This document shows positions 1 to 6,500 of a stretch of 6,666 nucleotides of DNA, piece by piece (positions within the stretch are counted from its first letter, which is position 1; the number at the start of each line of letters is the position of its first letter). Source of the DNA: an uncultured Lachnospiraceae bacterium (GTDB lineage Bacteria; Bacillota_A; Clostridia; Lachnospirales; Lachnospiraceae); the NCBI GenBank assembly GCA_946410365.1, contig CAMKAA010000052.1, positions 1 to 6,666 of the forward strand, in the 5' to 3' direction. The notes below the pieces were generated by a model. It was given only the letters and a program-made list of their open reading frames with translations. It ran no database searches and had not been told where the DNA came from. The position numbers and the translations under genes were made by a program.

Positions 1-421
1 CCAGGCGCACCATCTCCTTGAAGGTCTTCCTGTCGTCATCCAGGAAGTTGATGACACATTTCTTGTGCTTTATGAGGTTCTGGGCTGTGTTCGAGGAGTT
101 GCGGCACTCCAGCATGAAAGCGTAGTATTCCTTGCCTGCCACATAAAACGGTGCCAAAAGAGAGTAAGGCCCACAGGTCGTCTTCCCCTCATCTGTGAGC
201 GTGCTGACGAGCACAGCCGGCATGGGGAAGTACAGGGAAGTCTGGTAGAAATTGTCGACCGCCCTCAGTTCCGTGAAGGATGATCCGGACGGTGATCCTG
301 TTGATTTCCCGGATGATGACCTGAATGATGACTTGGCCTTATGCGGCTTGGCCGGAAGTAAGTCGGCCGACAATATTTTGGCCGGATCTAACTTGGCCGG
401 AAGTTTAAATAATGATTTCAA
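1..421 (-). CDS. Flavin-reductase-like FMN-binding protein, C-terminus cut by window edge
   Basis: Only the first 140 residues are in the window; the gene continues past position 1. From about residue 55 the protein reads like a flavin reductase-like domain of the split-barrel FMN-binding type: DNFYQTSLYFPMPAVLVST, then GPYSLLAPFYVAG, then a segment with ECRNSSNTAQN, where the flavin-facing residues would lie. Such proteins bind FMN and are reductases or electron carriers in the cytosol; the substrate here cannot be told. I chose the TTG start at 419-421 because AGGAGG lies 6 nt before it and the frame is open from there, whereas the first in-frame ATG falls inside the domain. Residues 6-30 show a five-residue periodicity (KLPAK, LDPAK, ILSAD, LLPAK, PHKAK), and residues 31-48 are rich in Ser and Gly. 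The start overlaps the end of the tetR-like gene by 17 nt, so the two are very likely co-transcribed and translationally coupled. Domain assignment is fairly sure; the exact role is unknown. Confidence 0.8.
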   Translation of the reverse strand, partial: MKSLFKLPAKLDPAKILSADLLPAKPHKAKSSFRSSSGKSTGSPSGSSFTELRAVDNFYQTSLYFPMPAVLVSTLTDEGKTTCGPYSLLAPFYVAGKEYYAFMLECRNSSNTAQNLIKHKKCVINFLDDDRKTFKEMVRL

Positions 422-923
422 TGATCTCCTCCTCTCTGATCTCCGGGTGCTGAGCCCCGGCAATGATTAGTTCCGCGTAAAGAATCGTTCTGTGCGCTTC
501 ACATGGCGCGTCAAAGCGCTCATACAAGCCTTTGATCATCTCTGTGATCTGGGACAGAAGCAGCTCGTGGCGCATGCGGTAGCGTGTGCTGAAGTCGCCG
601 CCGGCGGAATATGAGCTCCACACTTTCTGATAGCGCAGGCAGAAATTCCGGATCCCGCGGCAGATGTGCAGCAGCCCTTCCTGCAGGGACTGTGCCTGCG
701 CCAGCTCCTTGCGGGTATCCTCCAGCGCGTCCATCCAGTCCTGCACCATAACGGCCGCCATGAGGCTCTCTTTATCCTTGAAATAGTTGTAGATCGTCCC
801 CACAGCGATCCCGCAGTCCGCAGCTATACCCCTGAGCGAGAAAGAAGACAGGTCCTTATCCAGCAGTCTGTTTCTGGCTGCCTGAAGGATCCTGTCTTCC
901 GGGTTTTTAATGATCTTCGGCAT
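405..923 (-). CDS. TetR/AcrR-family transcriptional repressor
   Basis: This 172-residue protein has the layout of a TetR-family regulator: an N-terminal DNA-binding domain and a helical C-terminal ligand-binding and dimer domain. The helix-turn-helix covers about residues 28-54 (SLRGIAADCGIAVGTIYNYF followed by KDKESL), with the typical GTIYNYF recognition-helix end. It is somewhat shorter than the usual 190-200 residues. The ATG has GGAGG (930-934) 6 nt upstream. A perfect 18-bp palindrome overlaps the -10 box of its promoter, so it probably represses itself and the flavin-reductase-like gene that overlaps its 3' end; an unknown small molecule would relieve repression. Its last residues, EEEIIEIII, are partly dictated by the embedded ribosome binding site and TTG start of the next gene. 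The family call is secure; the ligand and wider regulon are unknown. Confidence 0.92.
   Translation of the reverse strand: MPKIIKNPEDRILQAARNRLLDKDLSSFSLRGIAADCGIAVGTIYNYFKDKESLMAAVMVQDWMDALEDTRKELAQAQSLQEGLLHICRGIRNFCLRYQKVWSSYSAGGDFSTRYRMRHELLLSQITEMIKGLYERFDAPCEAHRTILYAELIIAGAQHPEIREEEIIEIII
428..433 (-). promoter_or_regulatory. Ribosome binding site that fixes the TTG start of the flavin-reductase-like gene
   Basis: The minus strand reads AGGAGG followed by six bases and TTG. The site lies inside the last codons of the upstream repressor gene (its EEE-IIE residues), so ribosomes ending on that gene finish only 12-14 nt past the new start. No other in-frame start nearby has such a site. 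Confidence 0.75.
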
Positions 924-957
924 TGCGCACCTCCGTGAAAATGCCCGCCGGTAGTTT

Positions 958-975
958 TTATGAACATGTTCATAA
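958..975. promoter_or_regulatory. Probable TetR-family operator, perfect 18-bp palindrome
   Basis: TTATGAACATGTTCATAA is identical to its reverse complement. It lies 34 bp upstream of the tetR-like start codon and overlaps the -10 hexamer (972-977) and the predicted start point of the same promoter. A dimeric TetR-type protein bound here would block RNA polymerase. Binding by the adjacent regulator is inferred from position and symmetry. Confidence 0.75.
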
Positions 976-1000
976 TAGCACTTATGAGGGGGTCAGTCAA
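972..1000 (-). promoter_or_regulatory. Sigma-A-type promoter of the tetR / flavin-reductase operon
   Basis: On the minus strand TTGACT (995-1000) is followed by a 17-bp spacer and TATTAT (972-977), close to the TTGACA and TATAAT consensus with ideal spacing. Transcription would start near 965, giving a leader of about 40 nt with the GGAGG site at 930-934. The 18-bp operator palindrome overlaps the -10. Confidence 0.75.
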
Positions 1001-1015
1001 TAAAGGCTAAAATCG

Positions 1016-1073
1016 AATCGACCTCTGGGGTAGTTTGTCCACACCTGTGGACAAACTACCCCAGAGGTCGATT
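1016..1073. repeat. Intergenic palindromic repeat, copy 1 (CC at centre on + strand)
   Basis: A perfect inverted repeat with 28-nt arms (1016-1043 and 1046-1073) around CC. The inner 50 bp (1020-1069) are the core shared with the other copies: the left arm begins GACCTCTGGGGT and ends GTCCACA. It lies between the end of the phosphoesterase gene and the promoter of the tetR operon. On the minus strand the stem is followed by GATTCGATTTT, a modest T-rich tail, so it may also help terminate phosphoesterase transcripts, though weakly. Confidence 0.95.
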
Positions 1074-1112
1074 TATTAGAGGTCGATTTATTTCAGAGGT
1101 CGCTTTTTTTTT
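1074..1112. repeat. Degenerate tandem partial copies of the repeat arm, ending in a T-run
   Basis: Next to copy 1 the outer arm end recurs twice in shortened form: AGAGGTCGATTTATT (1078-1092) repeats 1063-1077, and CAGAGGTCG (1094-1102) follows. A run of nine T (1104-1112) closes the block and forms part of the phosphoesterase stop codon region. No gene is seen here. Confidence 0.75.
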
Positions 1113-2352
1113 ACCACGAAATCTCCAGCTCCCCTGCGTTATACTTGGACGTCTCGATCGTCGCCTTCATCCAGGGCCCGTAATTGTAATCCCACAGCCC
1201 CTTGAGCATGAGCTCGTAAGAAGGATCCTCTTTCAGCTCTTGTGCGTGATCCGCCAAGGTCCCTGCCCCGTGATAGCCCATGTACTTGCTGATGAGCCCC
1301 AGGACCTTTTTCTTTTTGGCCCCGTAAATCTTCTCTTTTTCCAGCAGCTCGGAGAAAACCTTGTTCATGTATTCCCCGCTCTCCCGGTCCAGACGGTCGA
1401 GCTCCTCCTTCACCGTTCCTCCATAAGCGGCAAAGTCGATCGGCTCAGCATAATAGACCAACCTGTTCTCTCCGACCGCAAGGTTTCCGAGGAGGTGGTT
1501 GCCCGAAAACGGCATTCCGCTCAGGATCTCCCACATTCCGTCCATTTCCGTTATATAGGGGAAATGCATGTGCCCGGTCAGCGCCAGCTTCACGCCGCCG
1601 TCTGACAGCATCTTCGGCAGTTCGGGGTTATTGATCAGATGCGATGACGAGCCCTCCTCCCCATAGCCGTAGAGAACATTGTGGTGCGAGAGGAAAATGA
1701 TCGGGCGGCCGCTATATTTTGCCAGCATTTCTGAAATCCACCGCATTGTCTCCGGGGAAAACTCTCCCCCGACTCCCGACTCTACGGCATTATCATCCAT
1801 TGCCAAAAAAACGACATCCTTCACGATCGCCGTATAGCTCAGGGACGCCGGATCCCTGTCGACAGGTTCCAGCAGCTCGAAATATGCTTTCTCGAACTCC
1901 CCCGCGTCCATCAGGTCAAAATCGTGATTGCCCGTAGTTATGATGATCGGAATCCCGTTTTCCTTAATCTTCCGAAGCTTGGGAATCAGCCCTGCCACGT
2001 CCCTTATATAGCCGCTGTTAGTGTTGTCGCCGGTCATGATCAGGACATCCGGGTGACGGTCGATCACTTCTGCCGCGAGCGTGTCCGTGATCTCACCTGC
2101 CAGAGCAATGCCCGGCACGAGCACAGGATCCACTTCCTTGTACTCAGTGTAGTGGAGATCCGAAATGATCATCGCCTTGACGCTCTGCGGATCGGCCCAG
2201 ATGGGGTCATCCTTAAGCTTGGAAGTTTCCCAGGCGTACTCCGCCGACGTCTCTGCCTGCGAGGCATCAGCCGCTGGAAATTGAAGCCCGCTGCAGCCCG
2301 CAAGAAATATGATTCCCATAAGGAGTAATAAAAGTTTCGCAGTTCTTCTCAT
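1111..2352 (-). CDS. Metallophosphoesterase lipoprotein (calcineurin-like)
   Basis: The 413-residue protein starts with a lipoprotein signal: RR and K near the N-terminus, a hydrophobic stretch (residues 7-18) and the lipobox LAGC with Cys20 as the expected lipidated residue, so the mature enzyme should be tethered outside the membrane. The calcineurin-like metallophosphoesterase motifs follow in the proper order: DLH (D65, H67), GDN (D109), GNHD (N142, H143), SHH (H223) and GHMH (260-263). These coordinate two metal ions for hydrolysis of phosphomono- or diesters; the substrate cannot be read from the sequence. The roughly 110 C-terminal residues are Lys- and Tyr-rich and I do not recognise them. 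The ATG is preceded by GGGAG 5 nt away (2358-2362). No clear promoter lies in the 114-bp gap to the dehydrogenase gene, so it may be co-transcribed with it; a palindromic repeat fills that gap. Confidence 0.9.
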   Translation of the reverse strand: MRRTAKLLLLLMGIIFLAGCSGLQFPAADASQAETSAEYAWETSKLKDDPIWADPQSVKAMIISDLHYTEYKEVDPVLVPGIALAGEITDTLAAEVIDRHPDVLIMTGDNTNSGYIRDVAGLIPKLRKIKENGIPIIITTGNHDFDLMDAGEFEKAYFELLEPVDRDPASLSYTAIVKDVVFLAMDDNAVESGVGGEFSPETMRWISEMLAKYSGRPIIFLSHHNVLYGYGEEGSSSHLINNPELPKMLSDGGVKLALTGHMHFPYITEMDGMWEILSGMPFSGNHLLGNLAVGENRLVYYAEPIDFAAYGGTVKEELDRLDRESGEYMNKVFSELLEKEKIYGAKKKKVLGLISKYMGYHGAGTLADHAQELKEDPSYELMLKGLWDYNYGPWMKATIETSKYNAGELEISW

Positions 2353-2375
2353 AAATTCTCCCGATGCCGGTGAAC

Positions 2376-2425
2376 GACCTCTGGGGTAGTTTGTCCACAG
2401 GTGTGGACAAACTACCCCAGAGGTC
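2376..2425. repeat. Intergenic palindromic repeat, copy 2 (inverted: GG at centre on + strand)
   Basis: The same 50-bp core as the other copies, with both 24-nt arms identical (2376-2399 and 2402-2425), but with GG instead of CC in the middle of the + strand, so this copy is in the opposite orientation. It sits between the phosphoesterase start (its ribosome binding site is 13 bp away) and the dehydrogenase end. Neither side has a T-run, so it does not look like a standard terminator. Confidence 0.95.
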
Positions 2426-2435
2426 TATTTGAGTG

Positions 2436-2456
2436 CAAACTACCCCAGAGGTCGAT
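2436..2456. repeat. Half copy of the repeat arm beside copy 2
   Basis: The outer 19 bases of the right arm, plus the following GAT, recur here without the matching left arm (begins CAAACTACCCC, ends AGAGGTCGAT). It is a direct repeat of the right arm of copy 2 and ends 10 bp before the dehydrogenase stop codon. Confidence 0.85.
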
Positions 2457-2466
2457 CAGCTGCGCG

Positions 2467-3423
2467 TCACCTCTTCACAACATGATCGAGCGGCTCCCCG
2501 TTCAGATAGCGAGCCAGGTTATTGCCGGCGATCCGGAGCACGTTCTGCACAGTCTGCCGCAGCCACAGATTGCCCGCGACATGGGGTGTGATCAGGACGT
2601 TTTCATACTTCCACAGCGGATCATCCGCAGGAAGCGGCTCGGGAGATGTCACATCGAGCGCGGCTCCGGCGATCCGCCCTTCATCGAGCGCCTCGCGCAG
2701 GGCTTTAAGGTCTAACGCGTTCCCGCGGCCTGCGTTGATAAGGTAACTTCCCTTCTTCATCCGCCGCAGCAATCTTGCATCCATCAGGTTCTCCGTCTCC
2801 GCGGTGGCCGGCAGGATCATGGCGACGATGTCCGCCCTGCCAATAATTTCCGGAAGCTTGTCAAGCGTGTACTGCTCGTCCACATATTCGGGTTTTTCCC
2901 TGTTTGTCTTCCTGAAACCGATCACATAGGCGCCGAGAGCCTTCATTTTTTTCGCGTAACGGCCGCCGATATCACCCAGCCCCAGCACGATGACTGTTGA
3001 GTCCTCTATGGAGGAGATATGGCCAACCGGCTTCCAGTTGCGCTCTGCCTGTCTGCGCGCATATTCCGGGAAGCGGCGTACAAGCGCAAGCGATGATGCA
3101 AGCATATACTCGGAGACAGCAAGTCCATAGGCACCGGCACCATTTGTCAAAATAACGTTATCCGGCATAGCACCCGGAACAACGTACGCGTCGGTACCGG
3201 CCATAGGCACCTGCAGCCACTCCAGGGAAGTCGCTGTTTTGACCTTGTCTACGGGGAAGCGCCCTATGATGATCTGTGAAGACGCGATGTCCTCTTCGGT
3301 CGCCTCTTCCAAACTGCTGAAAACAAACCGGCACGGCTGCGCTGCGCCGCTGGCCCGGGACACAAGATATTCTTTGTCTTCCTCTGTAACGGGAAGAAGC
3401 ACCAGGATCTTCTTTTCTTTCAT
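2467..3423 (-). CDS. D-2-hydroxyacid dehydrogenase, NAD(P)-dependent
   Basis: The 318-residue length is normal for cytosolic D-isomer-specific 2-hydroxyacid dehydrogenases, which interconvert 2-keto acids and D-2-hydroxy acids. The nucleotide-binding Rossmann motif is GLGDIG (148-153). The catalytic set is present: Arg233 in NAGRGN, Glu262 in DVTSPEP and His281 in TPHVAG. At the end of the second Rossmann strand the sequence is GFRKT, with Arg171 and Lys172 where NAD-specific members usually have an Asp; this suggests NADPH preference but is only an inference. The substrate (glyoxylate/hydroxypyruvate, lactate-like or other) cannot be assigned. The ATG has AAGGAGG (3434-3440) 10 nt upstream, slightly far but the only good site. 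An extended -10 promoter lies just before it. The phosphoesterase gene follows after 114 bp on the same strand. Confidence 0.92.
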   Translation of the reverse strand: MKEKKILVLLPVTEEDKEYLVSRASGAAQPCRFVFSSLEEATEEDIASSQIIIGRFPVDKVKTATSLEWLQVPMAGTDAYVVPGAMPDNVILTNGAGAYGLAVSEYMLASSLALVRRFPEYARRQAERNWKPVGHISSIEDSTVIVLGLGDIGGRYAKKMKALGAYVIGFRKTNREKPEYVDEQYTLDKLPEIIGRADIVAMILPATAETENLMDARLLRRMKKGSYLINAGRGNALDLKALREALDEGRIAGAALDVTSPEPLPADDPLWKYENVLITPHVAGNLWLRQTVQNVLRIAGNNLARYLNGEPLDHVVKR

Positions 3424-3447
3424 TTAATTCGCACCTCCTTTAAAACC

Positions 3448-3456
3448 ATTATAACA
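3448..3456 (-). promoter_or_regulatory. Extended -10 promoter of the dehydrogenase gene
   Basis: The minus strand has TGTTATAAT, a perfect TATAAT with the TGn extension, 24 bp before the start codon. With a 17-bp spacer the -35 position falls at 3471-3476, inside the palindromic repeat, and reads CCCCAG, which is not a -35 consensus. The extended -10 may compensate. The leader would be short, about 17-20 nt, and contain the AAGGAGG site. Confidence 0.65.
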
Positions 3457-3515
3457 AAACAAATCGACCTCTGGGGTAGTTTGTCCACACCTGTGGACAA
3501 ACTACCCCAGAGGTC
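3453..3515 (-). terminator. Probable rho-independent terminator of the kinase gene, formed by repeat copy 3
   Basis: Eighteen bases after the kinase stop codon the minus-strand transcript would fold into a 24-bp stem with a minimal loop, followed by GATTTGTTTTGTT, a T-rich tail. This is the form of an intrinsic terminator, although the stem is much longer than usual and the T tract is interrupted. Of the copies seen, this one has the best tail. Confidence 0.5.
3466..3515. repeat. Intergenic palindromic repeat, copy 3 (CC at centre on + strand)
   Basis: The 50-bp core with arms 3466-3489 and 3492-3515, identical to the arms of copies 1 and 2. Unlike the other sites it has no extra half copies beside it. 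It fills most of the gap between the kinase stop codon and the dehydrogenase promoter. Confidence 0.95.
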
Positions 3516-3532
3516 TCTGCCTGCCTGCATGA

Positions 3533-6500
3533 TCAGCTTCTAAACCGCCAGCACACCGCGTAGACCGGCTTCCCGTTTTCGTCCAACAGGCTGCACAAGT
3601 CGTCGCTAAGCGACCGGATTCTGCTCTCTGGCATAAACTCCTTCATATACCACAAAGGTTTTCTGTTCGGAGTATACTGGAACAACTTGTGAGGACCCCA
3701 CTCATTCTCCGGCCGCTCAGTGCTCCAGAGCGTCCATTCCCAGAGCGGGTCGCTCATTTTGACCGCAATACCGTTCAACACGAAGCTGAGATCTTTTGAC
3801 ACATAGGTGCGCTCCGGCGCTTCCCCGTAGAAGACCAGTTCCCACGCTTCCTCGTCCTTTCTGTAGAGGTACAGTTTTTCATCATCTCCCCACGTCTCTT
3901 TTTTCACCAGGACCACGATCAGCTTGTCTTCGTTTTCGGAAATCATCAGGCTTTTGATCAACGGCTGCGGGTCGCGGGCCGCACGCGCCGCCTCCCATTC
4001 CCGCCTTTCTTCATCCAGGACAAAGACTTCCTCGAAGTCATCGGGATCCTCTTTCAATTCTTCCGGAAGCGGGAAAGGCAGGTGCATGCGCCTGAACGCT
4101 ATTTCGTCCCCGTTGTTCCAGTAGTCTTCTTCAAAATATCGAATATCCCTCGTATACGGCCTCCACAAATACACTCTGAACGGGCCGAGTATATTGTCCT
4201 TATCAAGGGCAGCCGCTTTAAAAGGATTGTCCCCGATTCCGTGGAGCAGTTCTGTCATCCGGCGGCCGTTTCGCAGCGCCCAGACAATATAGTAGTCGTC
4301 AGCCGACGCCTCATTTTCGCAAATCACCCCAGAGGTCCCTTGCTCTTCCGCTCCATCCCTGAGCTCCAGCACAAGGGAATCCCCCAGGCTGCTGACCGCG
4401 AGGACTCGGGCGATGTGCCGTCCGTTTGACCGCACTGCGTCGATCAGGCGCGGAATCAGTACAGGCGGTTTCTTCCGCCCGCGGCCGCTCAGAGACTGTT
4501 CTTCCGCCTCTTCGGGCGGCACAGGGAACATGCCGTATACCTCTGCCGGTCGCGGCTCTCCCTCCTCGTAACCCCAAATGCGATTTCGGCCGATGAACAT
4601 TTCCGTTCCCGGAGCGACAATGTCATATATGCCGGGCAGCTGAATTCTCTCCATGATCGCCCGGCTCATTTCCACAGGAGCGTCGTGTCCTTCTGTGAGT
4701 GGAAGGCTCAGTATTTTGCCATAAGCGGATAGCATGCCGGTCCGGTCCTCTCGGGCCAGAGCTTCACGAAAGGCTTGCTCGCACGCCTCCCTCGCCTGGT
4801 CCTGCGCAGCCCTTTCTTTGAAAGATACCGGCGACGCGGCGTGATATCCCATCCGCCAGGGCGTCTCGGGCGGCGCAGGCATATCGTAATCCGCTGCATA
4901 GATTTTGCCCGACATCGAAGTTATGGCAAAATACAGCTTCCCCCCCGCGTAATCCGCCATCAGCTCAGGATAAATGCCCCTGGGCTGCCCGTCTGGGCCG
5001 AACTCATGGTCAACAGGCTCCACATCAATCGTTCGGATGATCCTTCCGGAGTCTTTTTCACGGATCCGCAGGACCATTCCGGCGTATCGGCCGCCCCGGT
5101 TCCGATCTTCGAGCGCAAAAAGGTAAGGCGCGTCAATCCCCGGAGGCGTCTCCTTCGGAGTTACCGCGGCGGCGCTCAGCTTGTCCCTGACATCAATCCG
5201 CTCTCCATAGCCGGCCAGACTCTCGCAGCCGCACTCTTTCCAGAAACTTTCCCTGATTCTGTAGAACTCCCGCATGCCCGCTTCATCGTGATAGCGCTCG
5301 CTCAGGTCGGCAAAATACAGCAGCCGCTCCCAAACATCCTGATCCGAGCATTTGCCGTTTCTCCAGAGGTACAGGCCGTAATTCAGGCAGCTGTCTTTGT
5401 GCATCGGATTCAGCCTGACTGATTCCTGCCAGTACCGCTCTGCGATGTCAGTTCTCCCAAGGTCATAAAAGCTGAGCGCCCGGTTGTTGAGCGAGTCTGC
5501 TGTGTCCAGAGCCGTCCGCAGCGCAGGCCGCGGATACTTCATTCCGGTCGTCTCTTCATAGATCTCAATGAGCAGCGCTTCCATTCCTTCAAATGTCGGC
5601 TTTCCTGCTCCGGGATTTATACTGCTTTCACTGCTCTTGCCAAAGTACCGCTCAAACTCACTGATCAGCTTCTGCGGTGGTATGATCGCCCATGCCGCTG
5701 CCGGCTCTGCGGCTCCATACCTGGCGAACAGATCTTGAAACGCCTCAGCGCCTGTGTTCCAGAAGCGCCTTCCGGCATACATCTCCAGCAATGTCACTCC
5801 CCATGCGTAGACGTCCATCCATGCTTCCGGCTCCGCGCCTTCGGCCTGCTCCTTCGGGCAGTATCCGAGAGAATACCCGTAGATTGCCGATTGACCGTCG
5901 CGCAGATGCTCTTTTGCCTTTGCTATGCCAAAATCGGCGACCTTGAGGTCCCAGTCTTTTGACAAAAGAAGATTGGCCGGCTTGACATCCTGATGGAGGA
6001 GCCCGTTCTCATGCGCGTATTTGAGCCCCCTCGCCGACTGAATGGCCAGGTCGAGGATGCGCGCGTGCGCATCAGCATTCGTCCCATAGTACAGCGACCC
6101 GTCGCAGATTCGGTCGGCGAGACTGCCGCCATCCATCCACTCAGAAAAGATGGACGGCACGCCGCTGACCTCGCGGACATAGTAGCAGGCGACAATATGC
6201 GGGTGAAGGCCCAGGTTGATCCAGTTCTCGCACTCAGCAATGAAAGCCTTCCTGCGTCCGGCGCCCGCTTCGGCAAAATATTGCGGCTTCGGACGCTTCA
6301 CGGCCAGCTCTTTCTCCCAGTTCTCATGATTCACCTTCAGGATGATCCCCATGCCCCCGGTCTCAAGCTTATCCAGCACCCTGTAGATGCCGCATAATAG
6401 CTCACCAGGCTTAATCTCCTCATTGGAGAGTGCGTGCGCCGGGAACAACGCATCCTTCATAGAAGCCTGCGTCAGGGTCATTTCCTCCTTGCTTTCGATC

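Noticed and set aside
170..180. CCCACAGGTCG in the flavin-reductase-like gene as a repeat remnant
   Set aside because: The match to the arm end is short and gapped, and the codons fit the conserved protein motif.
252..470. Plus-strand frame of 72 residues rich in Asp
   Set aside because: It is the antisense shadow of the flavin-reductase-like N-terminus and the end of the repressor gene; its Asp/Leu pattern reflects the repeats on the other strand.
1016..1112. Insertion sequence ends around copy 1
   Set aside because: No transposase frame lies between any two copies, and I could not see a consistent target-site duplication beside the copies.
2353..2466. Separate promoter for the phosphoesterase gene (TTGCAC as -35)
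   Set aside because: No acceptable -10 follows at 16-18 bp; the best candidate, TAGTTT, lies inside the repeat arm and matches poorly.
2401..2715. Plus-strand open frame beginning in repeat copy 2
   Set aside because: It starts in the repeat, lies mostly antisense to the dehydrogenase gene and shows no protein-like motifs.
5362..5370. CCAGAGGT inside the kinase gene as a further repeat remnant
   Set aside because: Only eight bases match with no extension on either side, which is expected by chance.
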